A stretch of DNA of 64,000 bases, taken from Actinobacillus succinogenes 130Z. Its GTDB lineage: Bacteria > Pseudomonadota > Gammaproteobacteria > Enterobacterales > Pasteurellaceae. A program made the translations under genes and the position numbers. The notes under the pieces were generated by a model that saw only the letters and a program-made list of their open reading frames with translations, did no database searches and was not told the DNA's origin. Positions 54,318 through 63,858 of this stretch are shown here, piece by piece. How positions within the stretch are numbered: position 1 is the stretch's first letter; each line of letters begins with the position of its first letter. The stretch covers positions 1,054,001 to 1,118,000 of the forward strand of contig NC_009655.1 in assembly GCF_000017245.1 (NCBI RefSeq), read 5' to 3'.

Positions 54318-55850
54318 ATGCTAATTGGTGTACCAAGAGAACGGCTCAACGGTGAAACTCGCGTGGCGGCGACGCCGAAAACCGTTGAACAGATTAAAAA
54401 GCTCGGCTTTGATGTCATCGTCGAAAACGATGCCGGCTTTAAAGCGAGTTTTGAGGATAACGCCTTTACCGCAGCCGGTACGTCCGTGGGTTCCCAACAG
54501 GATGTCTGGAATGCGGATATTATTTTTAAGGTGAATGCACCGACGGATGAGGAAATAGCGCTGATGAAAGACGGCGCAACCTTAGTCAGCTTTATTTGGC
54601 CGGCGCAGAATCCGCAGTTAATGGAAAAATTGTCGGCGAAAAAAATTAATGTGCTGGCAATGGATGCGGTACCGCGCATTTCCCGGGCTCAGGCGCTAGA
54701 TGCTTTGTCTTCCATGGCGAATATTTCAGGTTATCGCGCCGTCATTGAAGCGGCGAATGCCTTCGGGAGTTTCTTTACCGGACAAATCACTGCGGCAGGT
54801 AAAGTGCCGCCGGCGAAAGTGCTGGTGATTGGTGCGGGGGTCGCCGGTTTGGCGGCTATCGGCGCGGCAAACAGTTTGGGTGCTATCGTACGTGCTTTTG
54901 ACTCTCGTCCCGAAGTGAAAGAGCAAGTTAAATCCATGGGCGCCGATTTCCTGGAAATCGATTTCGAAGAAGAAGGCGGTTCGGGCGACGGCTATGCTAA
55001 AGTGATGTCGGAAGAATTTAACCGTCGTGCCATGGCACTTTATGCGGAACAGGCGAAGGACGTGGATATTATCATTACCACTGCCGCTATTCCGGGCAAA
55101 CCGGCTCCGCGTTTAATTACCAAGGAAATGGTGGATTCCATGAAACCGGGGTCGGTGGTTGTGGATTTAGCGGCGTTAACCGGCGGTAACTGCGAATATA
55201 CCAAAGCGGGTGAAGTGGTTGTCACGGAAAATCAGGTAAAAGTCATCGGTTATACGGATTTTCCGGCACGCCTGCCGACCCAGTCTTCTCAGCTTTACGG
55301 AACGAATCTGGTTAATCTGTTGAAATTACTGGCGCCGAATAAAGACGGTCAAATCGATATTAATTTTGAAGATGTGGTGTTGCGTGGCGTAACCGTTATT
55401 CGCGACGGTGAAGTGACTTGGCCGGCTCCGCCGATTCAGGTTTCCGCTCAACCGCAACAAAAAGCGGCGGCGGCTCCGGTGGAGAAGAAAGAAAAAGAAC
55501 CGACGAATCCGCGGGTGAAATACGGTATTATGGCGGCAATCGTCGTGCTGTTCCTGTGGCTGGCGGCAGTGACGCCGGCGGCGTTCTTATCTCACTTCAC
55601 GGTATTCGTGTTGTCTTGTGTGGTGGGGTATTACGTGGTGTGGAACGTCAGTCATGCGTTGCATACGCCGTTAATGGCGGTAACCAATGCCATTTCGGGC
55701 ATTATTATCGTCGGGGCGGTATTGCAAATTGCACAGGGCAGTTTCTATGTCAGCCTTCTGGCGTTTATCGCGATTTTAGTTGCCAGCATTAACATCTTCG
55801 GCGGCTTCAAAGTCACTCAGCGTATGCTTTCCATGTTTAGAAAAGGTTAA
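54318..55850 (+). CDS. pntA: NAD(P) transhydrogenase subunit alpha
   Basis: Proton-translocating transhydrogenase subunit that, with PntB, makes NADPH from NADH using the proton gradient. The NAD-binding domain I occupies residues 1-380: MLIGVPRERLNGETRVA at the start and the Rossmann motif VLVIGAGVAGLAAIGAANSLGA near 170, here cut to VIGAGVAGLAAIGA. A Lys/Glu-rich linker leads to four membrane segments (about 400-510). The 510-aa length is standard. AAGGAAAC precedes the ATG. It is followed by pntB after 11 bp. Confidence 0.96.
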   Translation: MLIGVPRERLNGETRVAATPKTVEQIKKLGFDVIVENDAGFKASFEDNAFTAAGTSVGSQQDVWNADIIFKVNAPTDEEIALMKDGATLVSFIWPAQNPQLMEKLSAKKINVLAMDAVPRISRAQALDALSSMANISGYRAVIEAANAFGSFFTGQITAAGKVPPAKVLVIGAGVAGLAAIGAANSLGAIVRAFDSRPEVKEQVKSMGADFLEIDFEEEGGSGDGYAKVMSEEFNRRAMALYAEQAKDVDIIITTAAIPGKPAPRLITKEMVDSMKPGSVVVDLAALTGGNCEYTKAGEVVVTENQVKVIGYTDFPARLPTQSSQLYGTNLVNLLKLLAPNKDGQIDINFEDVVLRGVTVIRDGEVTWPAPPIQVSAQPQQKAAAAPVEKKEKEPTNPRVKYGIMAAIVVLFLWLAAVTPAAFLSHFTVFVLSCVVGYYVVWNVSHALHTPLMAVTNAISGIIIVGAVLQIAQGSFYVSLLAFIAILVASINIFGGFKVTQRMLSMFRKG

Positions 55851-55861
55851 GGAGAAATATA

Positions 55862-57313
55862 ATGTCAGTAGGTTTAGTGCAAGCCGCATACATTGTATCG
55901 GCATTACTGTTTATTATGAGCCTGGCGGGTCTTTCTAAACATGAAACGGCGAAAGCGGGTTGCTGGTACGGTATCGTGGGGATGACCATTGCGTTAATCG
56001 CAACAATTTTCGGACCGCAAACCGAAGGTCAGTTCTGGATTATCGTAGCCATGATTATCGGTGCGATCATCGGTATTCACCGTGCGTTAAAAGTGGAAAT
56101 GACAGAAATGCCGGAATTGGTCGCGATTTTGCACAGCTTTGTGGGTTTGGCTGCCGTTTTAGTCGGTTTTAACAGTTTCGGGTTGCATATCGAACCGGAA
56201 TTTGTGGCGCCGGTCGGTACGGCATTCGTCAGTGAAGCGGCGCAACAAGCGGCAAAAGAAGCCTTTGATGCGGAACAGGCCGTATTAAATAATATTCACA
56301 ATGTGGAAGTATTTTTGGGCATTTTCATCGGGGCGGTAACTTTCACCGGTTCCGTAGTGGCATTCGGTAAATTGCGCGGTATTATCAATTCCAAAGCACT
56401 CATGTTGCCGCATCGTCATAAATTGAATTTAGCGGCATTAGTGGTTTCGGCGTTGCTGATGGCGGCATTCTTAAATAATCCGGAAAATATTTTCCCGATT
56501 TTGTTGATGACGGCAATTGCTCTTGCCTTTGGTTGGCACTTGGTGGCCTCTATCGGCGGCGCGGATATGCCGGTGGTGGTTTCCATGTTGAATTCCTATT
56601 CCGGTTGGGCGGCTGCCGCGGCAGGTTTCATGTTAAACAATGACTTGCTTATCGTCACCGGCGCACTAGTCGGTTCTTCCGGTGCGATTCTGTCTTACAT
56701 TATGTGTAAAGCCATGAACCGTTCTTTCATCAGTGTGATTGCGGGCGGTTTCGGTAATGATACGGTTTCTGCTTCCGATGCAGAGCAGGGCGAACATCGC
56801 GAAACAACGGCGGAAGAAGTGGCGGAATTGCTGAAAAACGCCGGTTCGGTCATTATCACGCCGGGATACGGTATGGCGGTTGCGCAAGCGCAATATCCGG
56901 TGGCGGAAATGACCCAAAAACTGCGTGAGCGCGGTGTGAACGTGCGTTTCGGTATCCACCCGGTGGCGGGACGTTTGCCGGGACATATGAACGTATTATT
57001 GGCGGAAGCCAAAGTGCCTTATGATGTGGTGCTGGAAATGGATGAAATCAACGATGATTTCGAAGATACCGATGTGGTTCTCGTTATCGGTGCCAATGAC
57101 ACGGTGAATCCGGCGGCATTGGATGATCCGAACAGCCCGATTGCCGGTATGCCGGTGCTGGAAGTATGGAAAGCGCAAAATGTGATCGTATTTAAACGGT
57201 CAATGGCGGTGGGTTACGCCGGCGTGCAGAATCCATTGTTCTTCAAAGAAAACACCCAAATGTTATTCGGCGATGCCAAAGAACGTGTGGATGATATTCT
57301 GAAAGCGCTGTAA
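55862..57313 (+). CDS. pntB: NAD(P) transhydrogenase subunit beta
   Basis: Second subunit of the transhydrogenase. Eight or nine membrane segments (residues 1-260) form the proton channel. The NADP-binding domain III follows, with ITPGYGMAVAQAQYPVAEM near 320, GIHPVAGRLPGHMNVLLAEA near 365 and VVLVIGANDTVNPAA near 400, cut here to their cores GYGMAVAQAQ, HPVAGRLPGHMN and GANDTVNPAA. The 483-aa length is slightly above E. coli (462). AAGGAGAAATATA precedes the ATG. Confidence 0.96.
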   Translation: MSVGLVQAAYIVSALLFIMSLAGLSKHETAKAGCWYGIVGMTIALIATIFGPQTEGQFWIIVAMIIGAIIGIHRALKVEMTEMPELVAILHSFVGLAAVLVGFNSFGLHIEPEFVAPVGTAFVSEAAQQAAKEAFDAEQAVLNNIHNVEVFLGIFIGAVTFTGSVVAFGKLRGIINSKALMLPHRHKLNLAALVVSALLMAAFLNNPENIFPILLMTAIALAFGWHLVASIGGADMPVVVSMLNSYSGWAAAAAGFMLNNDLLIVTGALVGSSGAILSYIMCKAMNRSFISVIAGGFGNDTVSASDAEQGEHRETTAEEVAELLKNAGSVIITPGYGMAVAQAQYPVAEMTQKLRERGVNVRFGIHPVAGRLPGHMNVLLAEAKVPYDVVLEMDEINDDFEDTDVVLVIGANDTVNPAALDDPNSPIAGMPVLEVWKAQNVIVFKRSMAVGYAGVQNPLFFKENTQMLFGDAKERVDDILKAL

Positions 57314-57342
57314 TAATTTCGATCAAAAACATCGTATTTTTT

Positions 57343-57376
57343 GACCGCACTTTGATAACCGATTCAAAGTGCGGTC
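57343..57376. terminator. Bidirectional USS hairpin between pntB and recG
   Basis: GACCGCACTTTG and CAAAGTGCGGTC form a 12-bp stem followed on the plus strand by GATTTTTTTG; it separates two convergent operons. Confidence 0.8.
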
Positions 57377-57420
57377 GATTTTTTTGTTGTTTTTGAAACG
57401 TTTTTTGCGAAATATCGATA

Positions 57421-59502
57421 TCAGGCGTTACTGTAAATTTCGCGGTTGTTCAGCCAGCGTTTAATCAAAGCTTCGGCGATGTCAGGATGTTTCACGATAA
57501 GCTGTTTGGCGTAATGCTGTACTGTCGGGATCATACGGCGATCACGCATTAAATTCGCCACTTTGAATTCGGCTATACCGGTTTGTTTGGTACCTAACAC
57601 TTCGCCCGGTCCGCGGATTTCCAGATCTTTTTCCGAAATAACGAAGCCGTCCTGACTGTCGCGTAAAACTTGCAATCGTTTTTGGGAAATTTTGCCCAGC
57701 GGCGGTTTGTACATTAATACACAGAAAGAGGCCGTGCTGCCTCGTCCGACCCGTCCGCGTAATTGGTGTAACTGTGACAAACCCAGGCGTTCGGCGTTTT
57801 CGATAATCATCAAGCTGGCATTAGGTACGTCCACACCTACTTCGATGACTGTCGTTGCAACTAACAGGTCCAGCTCCGCAGCTTTGAAACGTGCCATGAT
57901 TTCTTGTTTTTCGGCAGGTTTCATGCGCCCGTGAACCAGCCCGATACGTAAATGGGGTAAGGCTTTTTGTAAATCTTCTGCCGTAGCTTCCGCCGCTTGG
58001 GCTTCCAATACCTCACTTTCCTCAATAAGCGTACACACCCAATAGGCTTGGCGTTTTTCATTGGTGCAGGCGTTATGTACGCGGGCGACAATTTCCGCTC
58101 GGCGTTCTTCCGATACGACCACCGTGGTGATGGGCGTGCGTCCCGGCGGGAGTTCGTCGATGACGGAGGTATCCAAATCGGCGTAAACCGTCATGGCTAA
58201 GGTGCGGGGAATCGGGGTGGCGGTCATAATCAATTGATGTGGATAAATACCCGAATTTTCGCCTTTTTCACGTAACATCAAACGCTGATGAACGCCGAAT
58301 CGATGTTGTTCGTCAATAATCACTAAGGCGAGATCGGCAAATTTCACTTCTTCCTGAAACAGTGCATGGGTACCGACCACCATTTGTACTTCACCGCGCT
58401 GAATTTCAGTCAGCACAGCTTGTCGCGCTTTGCCTTTCACTTTACCGGCTAACCAGCCTACGCGGATATTAAAGGGTTCCAGCCAGCGACGGAAGTTTTC
58501 CGCATGCTGTTCCGCCAGGATTTCTGTCGGCGCCATTAACGCCACTTGCTTGCCGTTATCGATAACGGCAATGGCGGCCAAGGCTGCAACTAAAGTTTTA
58601 CCTGAACCGACGTCTCCCTGTACCAACCGCATCATAGGATAAGATTGCGCTAAGTCCCGCTCGATATCGGCAGTAACGCGCAACTGAGCGTTGGTGGGGC
58701 GGAAGGGCAGTTGCGCCAGAAAACGTTGTTTTAAATCCGTTTGATGAACCAACGGTACGGCATAATGCTGCTGCGTACCGACTCTCACTTTCTGCATAGC
58801 CAGATTATGAGCCAATAATTCTTCGAAAATTAACCGCACTTGTGCAGGATGTTGTCCTTTTTCCAGCATTTCCAGCGATACGTCCGGCGGCGGACGGTGC
58901 AGAAAATGCAATGCATCTTTCAGACTGAACGGATACGGATTAAATGCGTCAGGTAATATTTCCGTCAGTTGGACTTTATTCAGTAGTGCCAGCGCCTGCT
59001 CCGTCAGTTTACGCAGGGAGGCTTGCTTTAAGCCTTCGGTGGCGGCGTAAATCGGAGTGAGGGTTTCCTCCAGTTGAATGGGCTGATTATCGCGAATAAT
59101 TTGATATTCGGGATGGTGAATTTCCGCCATAAACCGACCGCGCTTGATTTCACCGAAAGCTTTTACCCGTGCGCCAATCTGAAAACTGTTGCGCATACCG
59201 GCATTAAAATTGAAAAAACGCAGCATGATTTTTGAGCTGCCGTCAGACAGGCTAACCGTTAGAATCGGGCGACGTCCGAACTGCACGTCGCAAGTTTGCA
59301 CTATGCCTTCGATGGTGGCGTATTGATCGGGACGAATATCGGCGATAGGAGTGATGTGTGTTCGATCTTCGTAACGGATAGGCAGATGGAAAAGCAGATC
59401 CTGTAAATTATTGATGCCGATTCGGCTTAATTTGGCAGCGATCGCCGTTCCCACACCTGACAGTGTAGTGAGAGGAACGGCATCAAGTAATTGGTTTGTC
59501 AT
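57421..59502 (-). CDS. recG: ATP-dependent DNA helicase RecG
   Basis: Branch-migrating helicase that remodels stalled forks and Holliday junctions. The N-terminal wedge/OB domain covers about residues 1-230 (LPIRYEDRTHITPIAD near 40). Helicase motifs: I RLVQGDVGSGKTLVA near 290, II IIDEQHRFG near 395, III TATPIPRT near 428, and V-VI with TTVIEVGVDVPNA and QLRGRVGRG near 560-590. The 693-aa length equals E. coli RecG. It starts 14 bases after the spoT stop and ends the gmk-region operon order rpoZ-spoT-recG. Confidence 0.96.
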   Translation of the reverse strand: MTNQLLDAVPLTTLSGVGTAIAAKLSRIGINNLQDLLFHLPIRYEDRTHITPIADIRPDQYATIEGIVQTCDVQFGRRPILTVSLSDGSSKIMLRFFNFNAGMRNSFQIGARVKAFGEIKRGRFMAEIHHPEYQIIRDNQPIQLEETLTPIYAATEGLKQASLRKLTEQALALLNKVQLTEILPDAFNPYPFSLKDALHFLHRPPPDVSLEMLEKGQHPAQVRLIFEELLAHNLAMQKVRVGTQQHYAVPLVHQTDLKQRFLAQLPFRPTNAQLRVTADIERDLAQSYPMMRLVQGDVGSGKTLVAALAAIAVIDNGKQVALMAPTEILAEQHAENFRRWLEPFNIRVGWLAGKVKGKARQAVLTEIQRGEVQMVVGTHALFQEEVKFADLALVIIDEQHRFGVHQRLMLREKGENSGIYPHQLIMTATPIPRTLAMTVYADLDTSVIDELPPGRTPITTVVVSEERRAEIVARVHNACTNEKRQAYWVCTLIEESEVLEAQAAEATAEDLQKALPHLRIGLVHGRMKPAEKQEIMARFKAAELDLLVATTVIEVGVDVPNASLMIIENAERLGLSQLHQLRGRVGRGSTASFCVLMYKPPLGKISQKRLQVLRDSQDGFVISEKDLEIRGPGEVLGTKQTGIAEFKVANLMRDRRMIPTVQHYAKQLIVKHPDIAEALIKRWLNNREIYSNA

Positions 59503-59516
59503 CGCTTTTGTTCGGG

Positions 59517-61379
59517 TCAGGCGTTAATATTACGTTTAACGGCGGTTACGCCGGATACGCGCCGGATAAGATGCACAATGCGCGCTAAATGTTCCGTGTC
59601 TTTTGCCGTGACTAATAAAATCGCCAGACTTTTTTCATCCGCCTCTTCAGTCCAGATGCTGTGCACTGCGCTTTGTGCGGCGGAAATCGCGTTCATCAGC
59701 CGCCCTAAAGTGGATTGCGTTTGCATTTGAATGCGTAATTCCACTTCGAATTCGTTTTGTTCGTTATCCAGCGATACGGCTACGAGATGATCGTTATGCC
59801 GGCGTAAATTGGCGCATTGCTGATGATGTACGGTAATTTCTTTAGACGCATTTTCGTAACCGGCAACAGGATCGCCCGGAATCGGGTGACAGCATTTCGC
59901 ATAATGAAGCGGTAGTTTATTACCGGTAAGTGCGGTCGGATTTTCGAGTGTTTTTAGGGTTTGACGTATTTTCGATTTAGCACGTCCGGTTACTACGAAA
60001 TTTAACCAACCGGCTCTCGGTTTGGCATTCGGTGCGGTGACGATGTCGACGGTTTGCCCCGAAACTAACGGTTGAGACAGCGGATAATCGGCACGTTCCA
60101 CTTTTGCACCGACGCAAGAATTACCTACATCGGTATGTACCGCATAGGCGAAATCCACCGGTGTCGCACCTTCGGGCAGCTCGATAATTCGTCCTTTAGG
60201 CGTGAATACGTAAATTTCGTGAGAGAATAAATCGGATTTAACGCTTTCGATAAATTCAAAAGAGTTGCCCGCACTTTGTTGTAAATCAATGATATTCTGC
60301 AGCCAGTTTTGCGCTTTAATTTGGGCGGTGGTGCCGTCGTTCTTACCGTCTTGCTTGTAAACCCAGTGCGCAGTCACCCCCATTTTTGCGATTTGATCCA
60401 TTTCTTCCGTGCGGATTTGTACGGCAACCGGCACGCCTTTCGGCCCGATGGTGAACGTATGTAATGCCTGATAACCGTTGGATTTCGGCACTGCGATGTA
60501 ATCTTTAATTTGCCCCGGTCTCGGTTTATAGAAACTGTGAATACAACCTAATGCCCGATAACAGTCGTCTACGGTAGTAACGACCACGCGGAAGTTGTAA
60601 ATATCCAGAATCGAACGGAATTTTTGTTCCCGTTGGCGCAGGGATTTATAAATATAATATAACGGTTTCTCGCGCCCATATACCCGTGACGGAATATAGG
60701 CGGCACGCAAGCGTTGTTCCAGTTCTTCCAGAATAGGTTCAATGAGTTCGTGCTGATTGCCGCGGGTATTTTCAATTACCTTGTTCAGTACGGCATAACG
60801 TTTGGGATGCATGGCCTGAAAGCATAAATCTTCCAGTTCATTTTTTACATGCTCGATGCCGAGACGATGAGCAATCGGGCTGTAAATTTCTAACGTTTCT
60901 TTGGCGATACGGCGGCGTTTGTCCGGACGCAAAGCACCCAACGTCCGCATATTATGCGTACGGTCGGCAAGTTTAATCAGCACCACGCGAATATCTTTCG
61001 TCATGGCGAGAATCATTTTACGGAAACTTTCCGCCTGTGCTTCCTGGCGGGTGCGAAATTTCAGTTTATCTAATTTAGACACGCCGTCCACGATTTCGGC
61101 AACATTTTGTCCGAATTCTGCGGCAAGCTGATTTTCGGTATAGGGAGTATCTTCGATAACATCATGCAGGAGTGCCGCCATAACCGCTTCATGATCGAGG
61201 CGCATTTGCGCAATAATAGCGGCGACGGCGACGGGATGGGTGATGTACGGTTCGCCGCTGGAACGAAATTGTCCTTCGTGAGCGTCGCGGGCGATGAGGA
61301 AAGCCCGTTTCACTGATTCGATTTGCTCGGGAGGCAAATATTCCTGAATAATATGCTCTAAAGGTTCAAACAAATCCAT
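59517..61379 (-). CDS. spoT: Bifunctional (p)ppGpp hydrolase/synthetase SpoT, lacking the helical domain
   Basis: Controls (p)ppGpp during starvation. The HD hydrolase domain shows HPVAVAAIIAQM, ALLHDVIEDTPYT and KLADRTHNMRTL (residues 45-145). The synthetase domain includes RVYGREKPLYYIYKSL near 240 and AVPKSNGYQALHT near 300. The TGS domain is near 375-445. After FVVTGRAKSKIRQTL the sequence passes within about 20 residues to the zinc-finger region YAKCCHPIPGDPVAGY, then the ACT domain. E. coli SpoT has about 80 more residues at this point, the regulatory helical domain, which explains 620 aa against about 700. A USS (59928-59936) lies at the junction, codons 482-484. Confidence 0.92.
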   Translation of the reverse strand: MDLFEPLEHIIQEYLPPEQIESVKRAFLIARDAHEGQFRSSGEPYITHPVAVAAIIAQMRLDHEAVMAALLHDVIEDTPYTENQLAAEFGQNVAEIVDGVSKLDKLKFRTRQEAQAESFRKMILAMTKDIRVVLIKLADRTHNMRTLGALRPDKRRRIAKETLEIYSPIAHRLGIEHVKNELEDLCFQAMHPKRYAVLNKVIENTRGNQHELIEPILEELEQRLRAAYIPSRVYGREKPLYYIYKSLRQREQKFRSILDIYNFRVVVTTVDDCYRALGCIHSFYKPRPGQIKDYIAVPKSNGYQALHTFTIGPKGVPVAVQIRTEEMDQIAKMGVTAHWVYKQDGKNDGTTAQIKAQNWLQNIIDLQQSAGNSFEFIESVKSDLFSHEIYVFTPKGRIIELPEGATPVDFAYAVHTDVGNSCVGAKVERADYPLSQPLVSGQTVDIVTAPNAKPRAGWLNFVVTGRAKSKIRQTLKTLENPTALTGNKLPLHYAKCCHPIPGDPVAGYENASKEITVHHQQCANLRRHNDHLVAVSLDNEQNEFEVELRIQMQTQSTLGRLMNAISAAQSAVHSIWTEEADEKSLAILLVTAKDTEHLARIVHLIRRVSGVTAVKRNINA

Positions 61380-61440
61380 AAGTCCCCCTTAAAATTATTC
61401 AAAAATCGACCGCACTTTAAATTTAAATTAATAGTAATAA

Positions 61441-61707
61441 TTAAGCCGTCAATAAAGATACGGCGGCATCTTCCGCTTGGTGCTGCATTAACGCATCCTG
61501 ACGTTCTTGCGCATCCATAATGTCATTGTTGATTAAACCTTTTTCGATTTCCCGTAATGCGATCACTGTCGGTTTATCGTTATCTTCCGGCACCAATGGT
61601 TCGCGATGGTTTAACTGTAGCTGTCTTGCTCGACGGGCTGCGGTTAAAATTAAATCAAAACGGTTACCGATTTTTTCCACTGCATCTTGCACTGTTACGC
61701 GCGCCAT
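61441..61707 (-). CDS. rpoZ: RNA polymerase omega subunit
   Basis: 88-aa subunit that stabilises beta' in RNA polymerase and takes part in ppGpp binding. The start MARVTVQDAVEKIGNRFDL and the following TAARRARQLQL are diagnostic. The length is close to E. coli (91). TTGGAGTAAATAATT precedes the ATG. It lies upstream of spoT, as in enterobacteria, with a 61-bp gap holding a USS. Confidence 0.96.
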   Translation of the reverse strand: MARVTVQDAVEKIGNRFDLILTAARRARQLQLNHREPLVPEDNDKPTVIALREIEKGLINNDIMDAQERQDALMQHQAEDAAVSLLTA

Positions 61708-61775
61708 AATTATTTACTCCAATTTTATTCTTTTAAGTTCGTTTTAACGGATTGTTAATAATACTAAAGTGCGGT

Positions 61776-62402
61776 CTATTTTGCCAGTAATTCCTGAATT
61801 AATGCGTGATTTTGTGTTTCTTGGTAAGTTAATGTTAATTTTTCCGCACGCAATATATGAACTAAATCCGCCAATGCCTGTTGGAAATCATCGTTTACAA
61901 TCACATAATCATATTCGTTGTAATGAGAAATTTCATCTATCGCTTTCGACATGCGTTCGGCGATTACCTCGGCGCTGTCTTGTCCCCGTCCGATAAGACG
62001 CCGTTCCAGTTCCTGTAAAGATGGCGGAAGAATGAAAATGCTTTTGACATTCGGTACTTTTTCGCGGATTTGTTGGGCGCCCTGCCAGTCGATATCCAAA
62101 AAAACATCAATACCGGCGGCGAGATTTTTTTCGATTGCGGGTAGTGAAGTGCCGTAATAATTACCGCCGAACACTTTGGCGAACTCTAAAAACGCCCCTT
62201 GTTCAATCAGTGCTTCGAATTCGTCAACTTCCACAAAATGGTAATGTACGCCGTTTTGTTCGCCGGGACGGGGACGGCGAGTCGTATGGGAAACGGACAC
62301 CATCATTGAGTTTCGCGTATCTTTTTCCAATAATGCCGTAATAAGCGATGATTTCCCCGCACCGCTTGGGGCGGAAAGAATGTATAAATTACCTTGAGAC
62401 AT
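61776..62402 (-). CDS. gmk: Guanylate kinase
   Basis: Phosphorylates GMP to GDP. The P-loop LYILSAPSGAGKSSLI is at residues 6-21, followed by SVSHTTRRPRPGEQNGVHYH with GMP-binding residues and VFLDIDWQGAQQIR near 98. I start at 62402 because AGAGGTAAAACC precedes that ATG and the product (208 aa) matches the family (E. coli 207); the frame is open 37 codons further into a promoter-like region. It is 68 bp upstream of rpoZ and divergent from gapA. Confidence 0.96.
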   Translation of the reverse strand: MSQGNLYILSAPSGAGKSSLITALLEKDTRNSMMVSVSHTTRRPRPGEQNGVHYHFVEVDEFEALIEQGAFLEFAKVFGGNYYGTSLPAIEKNLAAGIDVFLDIDWQGAQQIREKVPNVKSIFILPPSLQELERRLIGRGQDSAEVIAERMSKAIDEISHYNEYDYVIVNDDFQQALADLVHILRAEKLTLTYQETQNHALIQELLAK

Positions 62403-62505
62403 GGTTTTACCTCTGTTCTTTTTTGTTTCATTATGCCAAATTTTGTATAAAAGTGCGGTTAAATTTTCTAAGATTTTTAAGTGTTTAGAATTTGTACAAG
62501 AAAAA

Positions 62506-62541
62506 TTTGACATAGATCACGAAATACTTATCTGTTATAGT
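62506..62541 (+). promoter_or_regulatory. Candidate CRP/FNR-type site and promoter for gapA
   Basis: TTTGA-CATAGA-TCACG (62506-62521) is a near match to the CRP consensus TGTGA-N6-TCACA; the same bases also read TTGAC-ATAG-ATCAC, an FNR-like 8 of 10. TATAGT at 62536-62541 could be the -10 box. Which regulator binds cannot be decided from sequence. Confidence 0.35.
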
Positions 62542-62670
62542 TATTTCCATAGTCTGGATTGTTCTGAAAAGAAACCGTGCTATAATCGCAAAGGTGACAG
62601 CTAGATACTCAATAATGAGTAAATCGGACTGTAATAATTTTGTTTAACTTAAAAAGAAGGTGAAAATCTT

Positions 62671-63690
62671 ATGGCAATTAAAATTGGTATCAATGGTTTC
62701 GGTCGTATCGGTCGTATCGTATTCCGTGCCGCACAACAACGCGATGATATCGAAGTTGTAGGTATCAACGACTTAATCGACGTTGAATACATGGCGTACA
62801 TGTTAAAATACGATTCAACTCACGGTCGTTTCGATGGTTCGGTTGAAGTGAAAGACGGTAACTTAGTAGTTAACGGCAAAACAATCCGTGTAACGGCTGA
62901 GCGTGATCCGGCAAACTTAAACTGGGCGGCAATCGGTGTTGATATCGCAGTGGAAGCAACCGGTTTATTCTTAACTGACGAAACCGCACGTAAACATATT
63001 ACCGCCGGTGCGAAAAAAGTAGTTATGACCGGTCCTTCTAAAGACGCAACTCCAATGTTTGTACGCGGCGTTAACTTTAATGCTTATGCCGGTCAAGATA
63101 TCGTATCTAACGCATCTTGCACAACTAACTGCTTGGCACCGTTAGCACGCGTTATCCATGAAACCTTCGGTATCAAAGACGGTTTAATGACAACGGTTCA
63201 CGCAACGACGGCAACTCAAAAAACAGTTGACGGTCCTTCAATGAAAGACTGGCGCGGTGGTCGCGGTGCGGCTCAAAACATCATTCCTTCATCAACCGGT
63301 GCCGCTAAAGCCGTAGGTAAAGTATTACCTGCATTAAACGGTAAATTAACCGGTATGGCATTCCGTGTTCCTACTCCAAACGTTTCTGTCGTTGACTTAA
63401 CCGTTAACTTGGAAAAAGCCGCTTCATACGAAACTATCAAAGCGGCAATCAAGGATGCGGCTGAAGGTAAAACTTTCAACGGCGAATTAAAAGGCGTTTT
63501 AGGTTACACTGAAGATGCTGTAGTTTCTACGGACTTTAACGGTTGCGCATTAACTTCCGTATTTGATGCTGATGCCGGTATCGCATTAACCGATACTTTC
63601 GTGAAGTTAGTATCTTGGTATGATAATGAAACCGGTTATTCAAACAAAGTATTGGACTTAGTAGCTCACATTTATAACTACAAAGGCTAA
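62671..63690 (+). CDS. gapA: Glyceraldehyde-3-phosphate dehydrogenase
   Basis: Glycolytic enzyme converting glyceraldehyde 3-phosphate to 1,3-bisphosphoglycerate with NAD. The N-terminal Rossmann motif IGINGFGRIGRIVFRAA is at residues 5-21, the active site SNASCTTNCLAPLA near 150 holds the catalytic Cys, and the His-bearing VHATTATQKTVDGPS is near 180. The 339-aa length is slightly above E. coli GapA (331). AAGAAGGTGAAAATCTT precedes the ATG. Codon use is strongly biased (GGT, GTA, AAA, CGT), as expected for a highly expressed gene. Confidence 0.97.
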   Translation: MAIKIGINGFGRIGRIVFRAAQQRDDIEVVGINDLIDVEYMAYMLKYDSTHGRFDGSVEVKDGNLVVNGKTIRVTAERDPANLNWAAIGVDIAVEATGLFLTDETARKHITAGAKKVVMTGPSKDATPMFVRGVNFNAYAGQDIVSNASCTTNCLAPLARVIHETFGIKDGLMTTVHATTATQKTVDGPSMKDWRGGRGAAQNIIPSSTGAAKAVGKVLPALNGKLTGMAFRVPTPNVSVVDLTVNLEKAASYETIKAAIKDAAEGKTFNGELKGVLGYTEDAVVSTDFNGCALTSVFDADAGIALTDTFVKLVSWYDNETGYSNKVLDLVAHIYNYKG

Positions 63691-63713
63691 TTCTTTATAT
63701 TCCGAATGAATCA

Positions 63714-63740
63714 GGCCGCATGAAAGTGCGGTCTTTTTTT
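63714..63740 (+). terminator. Terminator after gapA
   Basis: GGCCGCA and TGCGGTC form a 7-bp stem (one G-T pair) followed by seven T; the right arm is part of a USS. Confidence 0.75.
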
Positions 63741-63792
63741 GCCTGTTTTTTATGGCGGCGGGAATTGATTTTATAAGAGGTTTGCGGGCATA

Positions 63793-63821
63793 AAAATGCG
63801 GTCGGATTTGACCGCACTTTG
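63793..63821 (-). terminator. USS inverted repeat after the last, partial gene
   Basis: AATGCGGTC and GACCGCACTT are near-perfect complements with a 6-nt loop; on the minus strand the stem is followed by ATTTTTATG. Confidence 0.6.
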
Positions 63822-63858
63822 GATGGGCTTTCATCGAATGATTTGACAAGCAGACGGA

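Noticed and set aside
62403..62513. 37-codon upstream extension of gmk
   Set aside because: Not similar to guanylate kinases and includes a USS; the downstream ATG has a good binding site and gives the normal length.
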